Positions 6,334-12,958 of a DNA stretch of 12,958 nt are shown one piece after another (the first letter of the stretch is position 1; each line of letters begins with the position of its first letter). The notes below the pieces were generated by a model. That model saw only the letters and a program-made list of their open reading frames with translations. It did no database searches and had not been told where the DNA came from. The position numbers were made by a program, and so were the translations under genes. Origin of the DNA: JBCDIQ01 sp039024295 (lineage in GTDB: Bacteria > Bacteroidota > Bacteroidia > J057). The DNA lies in the NCBI GenBank assembly GCA_039024295.1, contig JBCDIQ010000142.1:1-12958 (forward strand). The letters are read 5' to 3'.

Positions 6334-7131
6334 ATGCAAATAACTGGTGACCTCAGGAAGATGCGGGCGACCCTTGAAAGCCCGGTACAATATGAACTCC
6401 CCTTAGGAGAGGATGCACTTCACATGAATGACCTAATTGGCAAGTCATTTTCCCTCAACTGGATAGGCGAAATTTACTGCAAGCGATGTGGCAGAAAGAC
6501 CAAAAAGTCTTTTCTACAAGGGTTTTGTTTTCCATGTTTTCGGGATGCACCCGAGGCATCACCCTGTATCATTCATCCAGAGCAATGTGAAGGTCACTTG
6601 GGGAAAGGCCGAGACGTAGAATGGGAAAAAGCCAATCACGTCCAGCCCCATGTGGTGTATCTGGCCCTGACTTCGGGGGTAAAAGTTGGCGTGACGCGAA
6701 GTACCCAAATCCCTACCCGCTGGATCGACCAGGGGGCCTGGCAGGTAATGGTGCTGGCAGATTTGCCTTACAGACAGTTAGCTGGTGCCCTCGAAGTAGC
6801 CATGAAAGAACACCTAACAGATAAAACCGCTTGGCAGCGCATGCTGAAAAACCAGATGGCGACAGACGTTGACCTTCGGGCAGAAAAGAAACGGGTGACA
6901 GCATTGGTACCGGAAGAATTCCAATCCTATTTATCTGACAATGAAGAATTAACGGAAATTATTTATCCAGTCACAAAATACCCGACAAAAGTAAAATCGC
7001 TGAACCTGGATAAAACACCAGAGGTTAATGGAAAATTGTTGGGGATACGAGGCCAGTACCTGATGTTTGAGGATAATACGGTGATCAACATTCGAAAATA
7101 CGCAGGGTACAGGGTAACTATTTCAGCATAA
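6334..7131 (+). CDS. DUF2797 family protein with Cys4 cluster and GIY-YIG-like core
   Basis: A 265-residue protein that I recognise as DUF2797. The N-terminal region (about 1-45) is beta-rich. A zinc-ribbon-like cluster follows: C49-x2-C52 and C65-x2-C68, with further cysteines at C78 and C85 (CIIHPEQC). The central block reads HVVYLALTSGVKVGVTRSTQIPTRWIDQGA and continues to GALEVAMKEHLTDKTAWQRML. Y109, the KVG-T strand (117-121), R129 and E154 in the last helix fall in the order and approximate spacing of the Tyr, second strand, Arg and metal-binding Glu of GIY-YIG-superfamily domains such as T5orf172/MUG113. That relation is my inference. The C-terminal ~60 residues form a beta-rich domain (LLGIRGQYLMFEDNTVINIRKYAGYRVTI). 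No signal peptide is present, so it is cytoplasmic. It is convergent with mtaB, 89 bp away, and divergent from the T9SS gene. The function of DUF2797 is not known to me. Confidence 0.85.
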   Translation: MQITGDLRKMRATLESPVQYELPLGEDALHMNDLIGKSFSLNWIGEIYCKRCGRKTKKSFLQGFCFPCFRDAPEASPCIIHPEQCEGHLGKGRDVEWEKANHVQPHVVYLALTSGVKVGVTRSTQIPTRWIDQGAWQVMVLADLPYRQLAGALEVAMKEHLTDKTAWQRMLKNQMATDVDLRAEKKRVTALVPEEFQSYLSDNEELTEIIYPVTKYPTKVKSLNLDKTPEVNGKLLGIRGQYLMFEDNTVINIRKYAGYRVTISA

Positions 7132-7220
7132 AAATGTCAAAAATAGCCGTTCGAATCTGCGAAAACTGGATGAGACTGAAAAATTCCCTTCTATGGAGAT
7201 CTATCAAAGTTCATCCTTCC

Positions 7221-8516
7221 CTACGCATGAGTTCCCTTCATGTTCCCATTTGGCAGGACCTCATCTAACCTAGCGGCTGTTACCTGATTCAACTTTGCTG
7301 AGTGTAGGGGTGCCACTACCTTGACGTAGTTATCGGTGTGGCCAACCATCAGGTGACTTTCTGTAGGATGGGGAGTTTCCCAGAGGACTGGCCGAAAGTG
7401 CCCCACAAACTTTTCATAGAAAAACCGCCTTTTCTTGGCAGAAAGGCTTCGAAGAGCTTTGCTTCGCTCGTGGCGTACAGGTTTGGGGACAACCCCGCCG
7501 AGGGTTATGGCGTGGGTGTTTTCCCGCTCAGAATAGCTAAAAACATGCAAATAAGAGATATCTAGTTGCTGCAAAAAACGATAGGTATCTTCAAAATGAA
7601 TATCTGATTCCCCAGGAAAACCCACAATTACGTCCACCCCTATGCAGGCATGCGGCATCTGAGATTTGATGCTGGCAACTCTTTCTGCGAACAGTTCACG
7701 TCGATACCTACGCCGCATCTTCCCGAGAATGGCATTACTGCCACTTTGCAACGGCAGATGAAAATGAGGCATGAATCGCTCGGAAATGGCTACATGCTCG
7801 ATGATTCGATTGCTGAGCAGATTCGGTTCAATAGAGGAAATCCGATACCGCCGAATTTGGGTCCTCTTATCCAGCTCGTTTACGACATCGAAAAAGTTCT
7901 CTGGCTGATCCTTGCCATAATCTCCCAGGTTCACCCCTGTAAGCACCACTTCTTTAATACCAGCTTCCTGGAGTTCATGTGCATTTGCAATAACGTTCAC
8001 GATACTGTCACTTCGTGATCTTCCACGGGCCAAGGGAATGGTACAGAAGCTACACTTATAGTCACATCCATCCTGAAGCTTCAAGAACGCGCGCGTTCGT
8101 TCCCCTTGTGCAAAAGCAGGAACAAACGTATTCACTTCCCCAATTTGGCTGTTAAACACGCAAGCATTGGTACCTTTCTGAAAATCCTCAGCCAATTCCA
8201 GGATTCTAAATTTGTCTCCTGCCCCTAGCACCATGTCTACGCCAGGAATAGCAGCAATCTCTCGGGGTTTCAACTGTGCATAGCACCCTACCACCACGAC
8301 ATATGCAGCAGGATTGCTCCGCAGTGCCTTGTTGACAATGTTGCGGCATTTGCGGTTGGCACTCTCAGTCACAGAGCAAGTATTGATCACATATACCCCT
8401 GCTGGTTCTTCAAAGGGAATTTTCTTGAAGCCGGCATCTGTAAATTGCCGACCAATGGTAGAAGTTTCAGAAAAATTGAGTTTACACCCCAATGTGTAAA
8501 AGGCAACCGTCTGCAT
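7221..8516 (-). CDS. mtaB: tRNA N6-threonylcarbamoyladenosine(37)-C2 methylthiotransferase MtaB
   Basis: A radical SAM enzyme of the methylthiotransferase family, 431 residues, normal length. It adds a methylthio group to C2 of t6A37 in tRNAs reading ANN codons, giving ms2t6A, and works in the cytoplasm. The N-terminal UPF0004 domain supplies the auxiliary 4Fe-4S cluster through C11 (TLGCKLN), C47 (NTCSVT) and C78 (VVGCYAQ). The radical SAM cluster motif is CDYKCSFC (C151, C155, C158) followed by TIPLARGRSRS. The core continues through LTGVNLGDYG, SSIEPN, HLPLQSGS, KMRRRYRR and GVDVIVGFPGE. The C-terminal ~55 residues (VLWE...GHTDNYVKVV) match a short TRAM RNA-binding domain. The TLGCKLN opening and the FHLPLQSGS/MRRRY pattern favour MtaB over MiaB or RimO. 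It is divergent from the S9 peptidase gene and convergent with DUF2797. Confidence 0.93.
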   Translation of the reverse strand: MQTVAFYTLGCKLNFSETSTIGRQFTDAGFKKIPFEEPAGVYVINTCSVTESANRKCRNIVNKALRSNPAAYVVVVGCYAQLKPREIAAIPGVDMVLGAGDKFRILELAEDFQKGTNACVFNSQIGEVNTFVPAFAQGERTRAFLKLQDGCDYKCSFCTIPLARGRSRSDSIVNVIANAHELQEAGIKEVVLTGVNLGDYGKDQPENFFDVVNELDKRTQIRRYRISSIEPNLLSNRIIEHVAISERFMPHFHLPLQSGSNAILGKMRRRYRRELFAERVASIKSQMPHACIGVDVIVGFPGESDIHFEDTYRFLQQLDISYLHVFSYSERENTHAITLGGVVPKPVRHERSKALRSLSAKKRRFFYEKFVGHFRPVLWETPHPTESHLMVGHTDNYVKVVAPLHSAKLNQVTAARLDEVLPNGNMKGTHA

Positions 8517-8547
8517 ATTACTTGTCTGCTAACCCAAATATTTTGTA

Positions 8548-8555
8548 CGAAATTA
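8548..8555 (-). promoter_or_regulatory. Possible -7 promoter box for mtaB
   Basis: On the minus strand this reads TAATTTCG, one base from TAnnTTTG, and ends 31 bases before the mtaB start. An identical box faces the other way at 8601-8608. No clear -33 TTG was found at the proper distance. Confidence 0.35.
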
Positions 8556-8600
8556 AGGCTTTTCCTCGAAAAAATAACTGATAAAAACCTAAAGCAGGTG

Positions 8601-8608
8601 TAATTTCG
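8601..8608 (+). promoter_or_regulatory. Possible -7 promoter box for the S9 peptidase gene
   Basis: TAATTTCG on the plus strand. If it is a -7 element, transcription begins near 8614, which would exclude a TTG start at 8613 and favour an ATG at 8661 or 8673. The -33 element is not evident. Confidence 0.35.
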
Positions 8609-8660
8609 CTACTTGAAAACAAAACCCCGTGGTAAATGGGTTAAGCATTACCTGATTTTT

Positions 8661-10814
8661 ATGCTTCACACCATGTCTATATCCACATCCTTTTACCATC
8701 TATTGATGGCCCTACTACTTGTGTTTGGGACAATTTCGTGTACCACCAAACCTGAAAACCAATCTTCGAACAATATGATGCCACCCGTAGCAAAAAAGAT
8801 TACCAAAGAACTTACCATTCACGGAGATACCCGAGTTGACCCCTATTTTTGGCTCAACCAGCGGGAAAATCCTGAGGTGATCTCCTACCTTACAGCTGAA
8901 AATGATTTCTTGAAAGAGGGCATGAAGCGTACAGAGACGTTTCAAGAAGAACTTTACCAGGAGATGCGGAGCAGGATTAAAGAAGATGACAACAGCGTAC
9001 CTTACCTCAAAAATGGCTACTACTACTACACGCGATTTGAAACCGAAAGTGAATACCCGTTTTACTGCCGGAAAAAAGAATCATTAGAAGCGGATGAGGA
9101 AGTCATGGTAAATGTCAACAACCTCGCAGAAGGCCATGAATACTGTGCGGTTGGGGGATTGAAAGTTAGCCCGAACAACTTACTCGCATTGTATGCCGAA
9201 GACACAATAGGCAGAAGAATTTACAGCCTCAAATTCAAAAACCTGGAAACGGGGGAAATGCTGGAGGATGAGCTGGCATCCGTGACAGGTAATGCAGTTT
9301 GGGCTGCCGATAATAAAACCATTTTTTACTCCAAACAGGATTCCCAAACGCTCAGGTCTTTTCAGATTTATCGGCATGAACTCGGCACCAGCCCAGATGA
9401 AGATAAGCTCATTTATGAAGAAAAAGATGAGACCTTCACCTGCTATGTAACTAAAACCAAGTCAGAACAATACATCCTGATTGCCTCCAACAGTACCCTT
9501 ACGGATGAATATCATTACCTACCTGCCAACGAGCCAACCAGTGACTTTAAAGTCATACATCCACGTGAACGAGGGATAGAATACAGCGTAAATCACGCGG
9601 GAGACAAATTCTACATTCGCACCAACTGGCAGGCAGAGAACTTCAGGCTCATGTCTGCCCTGCCAGGAAAGACAACCAAGGAGCATTGGGAGGAAGTAAT
9701 TCCCCATCGCAAAGATGTCTTGCTGGAAGGCACCTCCCTTTTCAAAGATTTTTTGGTATTAGACGAACGAAAAGGAGGGCTTACCCACCTGCGAATCATT
9801 CGCTGGGATGGCCAAATGGACACCTACCTACCATTTGAGGAGGCCGCCTACATGGCTTACACAAGTGGAAACCCCGAATATGATTCTCAGAAGTTGCGGT
9901 ATGGTTACCAATCCATGACAACCCCCACTTCTACCTACGAGTATGACATGGTCACCGGGGAGAAAGTTCTGCTAAAAGAACGGGAAGTTCTGGGGGGATT
10001 CGATCGGAAGGACTATAAAACGGACCGAATCTTCGCTACAGCTGATGACGGAACGAAAGTACCCATCTCCCTGGTGTATCATAAAAACACCCCTCTGGAC
10101 GGTACTTCTCCCACCCTTTTGTATGGGTATGGCTCTTATGGTAATAGCCTGGATCCTTATTTCAGCACGGCTCGATTGAGCTTGCTTAACAAGGGATTTG
10201 TATACGCAGTAGCCCACATTCGGGGTGGCGAAGAAATGGGACGATACTGGTATGAAGAAGGTAAATTGCTGAACAAAAAGAACACCTTCACCGATTTTAT
10301 CGCCTGTGGGGAGCACATGATCGCACAGAAATATGCCGCTCCTGACCAGCTTTACGCCATGGGAGGCAGTGCGGGTGGGCTTTTGATGGGAGCAGTAGTC
10401 AACATGCGGCCCGAACTTTGGGCAGGCGTGGTTGCTTCAGTTCCTTTTGTAGACGTAATCACCACCATGCTGGATGAAAGCATTCCCCTTACCACTGGAG
10501 AATATGATGAGTGGGGCAACCCCAACGATCCTGAGTATTATACCTATATCAAATCCTACTCACCCTATGACCAGGTAGAGGCAAAAGCATACCCTCCTAT
10601 GCTTGTCACCACGGGGCTACACGATTCTCAGGTCCAATATTGGGAGCCTGCCAAGTGGGTAGCCAAACTTCGGGACCTCAAGACAGACGATAACCCTTTA
10701 TACCTGCACACCAACATGGATGCAGGCCACGGAGGTGCTTCAGGACGTTTCCGGGCGTTAAAAGAGGTAGCGATGGAATATTCGTTCTTCCTCGACCTGG
10801 CCGGAAAAATCTAG
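8661..10814 (+). CDS. ptrB: Oligopeptidase B-like S9A serine peptidase, probable lipoprotein
   Basis: A prolyl-oligopeptidase-family enzyme, 717 residues from the ATG at 8661. The frame is open to a TTG at 8613; ATGs at 8673 and 8706 are alternatives. The N-terminus has a hydrophobic stretch ending LLLVFGTISC, a plausible lipobox with the lipidated Cys at residue 27, so the enzyme is probably exported and membrane-anchored. The family N-terminal motif D-P-Y-F-W-L-N is followed by a ~350-residue beta-propeller and the C-terminal hydrolase domain with LLYGYGSYG and AHIRGGEEMGRYWYEEGK. The triad is Ser570 in GGSAGG, Asp655 in GLHDSQV and His690 in AGHGG. The RGGEEMGRYWYEEGKLL and TTGEYDEWGNP segments are the oligopeptidase B signature, so cleavage after Lys/Arg in short peptides is expected. 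In the latter motif the second acidic pocket residue is Asp616 where enterobacterial enzymes have Glu. A strong hairpin follows the stop codon. Confidence 0.9.
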   Translation: MLHTMSISTSFYHLLMALLLVFGTISCTTKPENQSSNNMMPPVAKKITKELTIHGDTRVDPYFWLNQRENPEVISYLTAENDFLKEGMKRTETFQEELYQEMRSRIKEDDNSVPYLKNGYYYYTRFETESEYPFYCRKKESLEADEEVMVNVNNLAEGHEYCAVGGLKVSPNNLLALYAEDTIGRRIYSLKFKNLETGEMLEDELASVTGNAVWAADNKTIFYSKQDSQTLRSFQIYRHELGTSPDEDKLIYEEKDETFTCYVTKTKSEQYILIASNSTLTDEYHYLPANEPTSDFKVIHPRERGIEYSVNHAGDKFYIRTNWQAENFRLMSALPGKTTKEHWEEVIPHRKDVLLEGTSLFKDFLVLDERKGGLTHLRIIRWDGQMDTYLPFEEAAYMAYTSGNPEYDSQKLRYGYQSMTTPTSTYEYDMVTGEKVLLKEREVLGGFDRKDYKTDRIFATADDGTKVPISLVYHKNTPLDGTSPTLLYGYGSYGNSLDPYFSTARLSLLNKGFVYAVAHIRGGEEMGRYWYEEGKLLNKKNTFTDFIACGEHMIAQKYAAPDQLYAMGGSAGGLLMGAVVNMRPELWAGVVASVPFVDVITTMLDESIPLTTGEYDEWGNPNDPEYYTYIKSYSPYDQVEAKAYPPMLVTTGLHDSQVQYWEPAKWVAKLRDLKTDDNPLYLHTNMDAGHGGASGRFRALKEVAMEYSFFLDLAGKI

Positions 10815-10846
10815 GTTCTAATTAATTAAGCGAATTTGACGATTCA

Positions 10847-10872
10847 TTACCCCCGTAAAATTACGGGGGTAA
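10847..10872. terminator. GC-rich perfect hairpin after the S9 peptidase gene
   Basis: Perfect 12-bp arms, TTACCCCCGTAA (10847-10858) and TTACGGGGGTAA (10861-10872), are separated by AA. It lies 32 bp after the peptidase stop, where a terminator is expected, but no T-run follows on either strand. Each arm is itself nearly palindromic (TTAC...GTAA), so a protein-binding site is the alternative. Confidence 0.55.
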
Positions 10873-10933
10873 GTGAAACCAATTTGGTTTACCTGGAATC
10901 TGATACTTCCCTTTAAACAAGCTGAACCGGTCA

Positions 10934-10941
10934 TAATTTTG
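10934..10941 (+). promoter_or_regulatory. Putative -7 promoter box for radC
   Basis: TAATTTTG is a perfect match to TAnnTTTG, ending 19 bases before the radC ATG at 10961. No TTG is evident about 20 bp upstream, so the -33 part is weak. Confidence 0.45.
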
Positions 10942-10960
10942 ATTCATAAACATCAGCATT

Positions 10961-11650
10961 ATGACCTATCAACATCTCCCTATTACCGAGTGGGCCTTAG
11001 AAGACCGGCCACGAGAAAAACTCCTTCATCGAGGAATTGATGCCCTTACAAATGCAGAGTTACTCGCCATCCTGTTGGGCAGCGGTACACATAAGCTCTC
11101 AGCCATCGACCTTGCCCGAAATATCATTGAGCAAACCGGAGGGCTAAAACAATTGGGGAAATCCAGTGTAAATGAGCTTAAAAAGATCAAGGGAATAGGC
11201 CCGGCAAAGGCCATATCTATGGTAGCAGCCTTTGAGCTGGGCAGAAGGAGATCAACCCTCACCCCAGAAGAAATCAGGATTCTGAGTTCAGATGATGCCG
11301 CAGCCTACCTTGGACCCCTGCTAGCCGATTTACGCCAAGAAGTTTTCTACCTGGTGTTGCTGAATCGCAATAACATTGTCATTGGAGGTAAGCAGATTTT
11401 TAAGGGAGGGGTTCATTCAACCATCATGGACCCAAAAATCGTCTTTCATGAGGCAATGAACCATTTAGCCTGTGGGATTTTGGTGGCCCATAACCATCCC
11501 TCTGGCAACCTCAATCCCAGTACAGCAGATCGGCACATTACCCATAAAATTGAAGAGGGGTGTAAAATTCTGGATCTGATGTTTTTGGATCATCTGGTTA
11601 TCTCTGACAAAGGGTATTATTCCTTTCGAGATGAAGGATACATCCTGTAG
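10961..11650 (+). CDS. radC: RadC/YeeS-type JAB domain protein
   Basis: A full-length 229-residue RadC (UPF0758). The N-terminal part has the family opening PITEWALEDRPREKLLHRG and a helix-hairpin-helix (LKKIKGIGPAKA, about 73-84), typical of non-specific DNA contact. The C-terminal part is a JAB/MPN metalloprotease-like domain. Glu127 (LRQEVFY) and H177-x-H179-x10-D190 (AHNHPSGNLNPSTAD) form a complete JAMM zinc site, and the conserved STIMDPKIVFHEAMNHLA and LDHLVISDKGYYSF segments are present. RadC was long named a DNA-repair protein, but that role is disputed and its molecular activity is unclear; I make no claim beyond the family. It stands alone between the S9 peptidase and the PKD gene, each gap carrying a CCGTAA/TTACGG hairpin. 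It looks like the chromosomal copy rather than a mobile-element type. Confidence 0.95.
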   Translation: MTYQHLPITEWALEDRPREKLLHRGIDALTNAELLAILLGSGTHKLSAIDLARNIIEQTGGLKQLGKSSVNELKKIKGIGPAKAISMVAAFELGRRRSTLTPEEIRILSSDDAAAYLGPLLADLRQEVFYLVLLNRNNIVIGGKQIFKGGVHSTIMDPKIVFHEAMNHLACGILVAHNHPSGNLNPSTADRHITHKIEEGCKILDLMFLDHLVISDKGYYSFRDEGYIL

Positions 11651-11665
11651 GGCAGGTCTGAAATA

Positions 11666-11678
11666 CCGTAAATTACGG
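11666..11678. repeat. Short hairpin after radC
   Basis: CCGTAA (11666-11671), one A, then TTACGG (11673-11678) form a perfect 6-bp inverted repeat 15 bp after the radC stop. It shares its core with the larger hairpin before radC (10847-10872). A weak terminator or protein site is possible; no T-run follows directly. Confidence 0.4.
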
Positions 11679-11759
11679 ATAAGGGGTAATTAATTTGTCC
11701 TTTCATCAACCAAAATTGCCCGCTAAAGCTTATAACCTAACAAGCTAATGCTTCCTTGT

Positions 11760-11767
11760 TAAATTTG
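11760..11767 (+). promoter_or_regulatory. Putative -7 promoter box for the PKD gene
   Basis: TAAATTTG is a perfect match to TAnnTTTG and ends 19 bases before the ATG at 11787, the same spacing as the box before radC. No clear -33 TTG at the right distance. Confidence 0.45.
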
Positions 11768-11786
11768 AGGGTTAACGTCAGGTTAT

Positions 11787-12958
11787 ATGAAGAAAACAGT
11801 ATGCTTATGGGTTTGCTGGCTCACCCTCTTACTTCCGGCAAGCCTTGAAGCTCAGGTTGATTTCTCAGCTGATACTACTTCAGGCTGTGCACCTTTGCTC
11901 GTCTCGTTTACTTCCCAGGTTCCAGCCAATGCTACCAGTGTCCTGTGGGATTTTGGTAATTCAGGAACCTCTACCCAGCTAAATCCTGGAAGATCTTACA
12001 CGCAGCCAGGAACATATACAGTAACCCTTACGGCTTATTTTGCGAGCGGACCACCTCAAACCCAAACTAAAACCGCATTCATTAATGTTTTTGCGGCTCC
12101 TAGTGTTGATTTTTCTGCCAACCCTACGACTGTTTGTAAAGGTGATCCCGTAGCCTTTACCAGCAATGTGACCCAGGGAACGGGGGCAATTACCCAATAC
12201 ATATGGGATTTTGGGGATGGAACAGGCAGCAACCAGGCAAACCCAACCCATCGGTATTCTCAAAGCGGTTTTTACAATGTGGCCCTGACAGTTGAAGACG
12301 CAAACGGGTGTACTGCATTTGAATTCAAAAGGGTTTTTATCAATGTGGAAGCACCAGATGCTTCTTTTACCAGTTCAACCACAAATGGGTGCTTCCCGCC
12401 CTTCCAGGTCCGGTTCCAAAGTGCCCAAACGTTCGGTAATCACTTTTGGTCCTTCGGAAATAACCTTACCTCTACCACCATTAACCCCAGTCATACCTAT
12501 AATTCGACTGGATCGTTTACCGTTACCCATATCATTGAGGTAAACGGTTGCAGGGACACCGTTACCATTCCCAACTACATCAACATTGGGCAACCTACCG
12601 CTCAGATTCAATCTTCTGCAGATACAGCTTGTGTTAACCAGGGAATAAGATTCTTCTGTAATTCCACAACAGCCCAATCCGTCTTGTGGAATTTTGGGCC
12701 CGGCCAGGGATCTTCCACTCAGTGTGACCCAAATAAAGGCTTCTCAACTCCAGGGGTTTACAATGTAAGCCTGACCCTCACAGAACCGAATAACTGCATC
12801 ATAAATGCTTCAAAACGGATTGTAATTCTTCCGCCGCCTCCCATAGATTTTGGCACGCCAGATACCTTTGCATGTAACCCTACCCACACAGCAACATTCA
12901 CCCCCGTTGGAGCCACCAACTTATCGCTTCTCTGGAGTTTTGGAGATAATAATTCGAG
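11787..12958 (+). CDS. Secreted PKD-repeat surface protein, 3' end outside window
   Basis: An open frame of 390 codons runs from the ATG at 11787 to the last base without a stop, so this is the N-terminal part of a larger protein. A signal peptide (MKKTVCLWVCWLTLLLPASLEAQ) is followed by five tandem PKD domains of about 80 residues. Each has the W-x-F-G core: WDFG at W54, WDFGDG at W140, WSFG at W221, WNFG at W301 and WSFGD at W383. Other marks are the P-x-x-x-Y preceding G-x-Y/F-x-V and closing I-x-V strands. Several domains carry an early cysteine (SGCAP, TVCKG, NGCFP, TACVN, FACNP), and some a late one (NGC), possibly forming disulfides. PKD arrays of this style usually belong to large T9SS-exported Bacteroidota adhesins or gliding-associated proteins, often with a gliding-motility-associated (type B) C-terminal tail. 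That tail cannot be checked here. The role is inferred as surface binding or adhesion. Confidence 0.9.
   Translation, partial: MKKTVCLWVCWLTLLLPASLEAQVDFSADTTSGCAPLLVSFTSQVPANATSVLWDFGNSGTSTQLNPGRSYTQPGTYTVTLTAYFASGPPQTQTKTAFINVFAAPSVDFSANPTTVCKGDPVAFTSNVTQGTGAITQYIWDFGDGTGSNQANPTHRYSQSGFYNVALTVEDANGCTAFEFKRVFINVEAPDASFTSSTTNGCFPPFQVRFQSAQTFGNHFWSFGNNLTSTTINPSHTYNSTGSFTVTHIIEVNGCRDTVTIPNYINIGQPTAQIQSSADTACVNQGIRFFCNSTTAQSVLWNFGPGQGSSTQCDPNKGFSTPGVYNVSLTLTEPNNCIINASKRIVILPPPPIDFGTPDTFACNPTHTATFTPVGATNLSLLWSFGDNNS

Noticed and set aside
7132..7220. Gap between the convergent DUF2797 and mtaB genes inspected for a terminator.
   Set aside because: No convincing hairpin or T-run was found.
7650..8018. 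122-codon plus-strand frame opposite mtaB.
   Set aside because: Antisense shadow of a fully conserved radical SAM enzyme.
8613..8660. TTG-initiated 16-codon extension of the S9 peptidase.
   Set aside because: It begins 5 bases after a likely -7 box and lengthens an already adequate signal segment; it does add positive charge, so it is not wholly excluded, but ATG 8661 or 8673 is preferred.
10961..11650. radC as a marker of a mobile or anti-restriction island.
   Set aside because: It is the full-length helix-hairpin-helix plus JAB form typical of chromosomes, and no phage, transposase or restriction genes are nearby.
11979..12677. Several short frames on both strands at the end of the window.
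   Set aside because: They overlap the continuous PKD-protein frame that runs to the window edge with signal peptide and five domains.

Overview
The window looks like ordinary chromosomal DNA from a member of the Bacteroidota, probably a Saprospirales- or Cytophagales-like, gliding or surface-active lineage. This rests on three things. One protein ends in a type A C-terminal sorting domain of the type IX secretion system (T9SS). Another is a secreted multi-PKD protein with the SGCAP / NGC sequence style typical of this phylum. Several genes are preceded by boxes matching the Bacteroidota -7 element TAnnTTTG (or TAnnTTCG), and Shine-Dalgarno sequences are not obvious. The genus cannot be fixed from the sequence.

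Layout. At 2-256 is the 3' end of a pyridoxamine-phosphate-oxidase-like flavoprotein gene. At 341-1193 a four-helix membrane protein gene overlaps a small DUF6958-type gene. At 1272-2042 is a secreted MORN-repeat protein with odd internal WGFE repeats. At 2083-3649 a TetR-family regulator and an alpha/beta hydrolase are divergently transcribed across a 55-bp gap. That gap carries two 18-bp direct repeats lying on a good Bacteroidota promoter. At 3653-6136 (minus) is a large unrecognised T9SS cargo protein. At 6334-7131 is a DUF2797 protein with a Cys4 cluster and a GIY-YIG-like core. At 7221-8516 (minus) is mtaB, the tRNA ms2t6A methylthiotransferase. At 8661-10814 is an oligopeptidase B-like S9 peptidase that appears to be an exported lipoprotein. 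At 10961-11650 is radC. From 11787 to the end of the window runs an open reading frame for a PKD-repeat surface protein that has no stop codon here.

The genes do not form one pathway. The clearest functional unit is the tetR/hydrolase pair, which has the architecture of a self-contained repressor-controlled module. The surface theme (T9SS cargo, PKD protein, MORN lipoprotein-like protein, exported peptidase) fits a bacterium that degrades or adheres to polymers. mtaB and radC are housekeeping. There is no gene-free stretch above 300 bp. I saw no tRNA or rRNA genes, CRISPR array, insertion sequence or phage gene. I found no convincing new multi-gene system. The best leads are the tetR operator/promoter overlap, the DUF2797 protein as a possible GIY-YIG relative, the repeat-bearing MORN protein and the unclassified 827-residue secreted protein.
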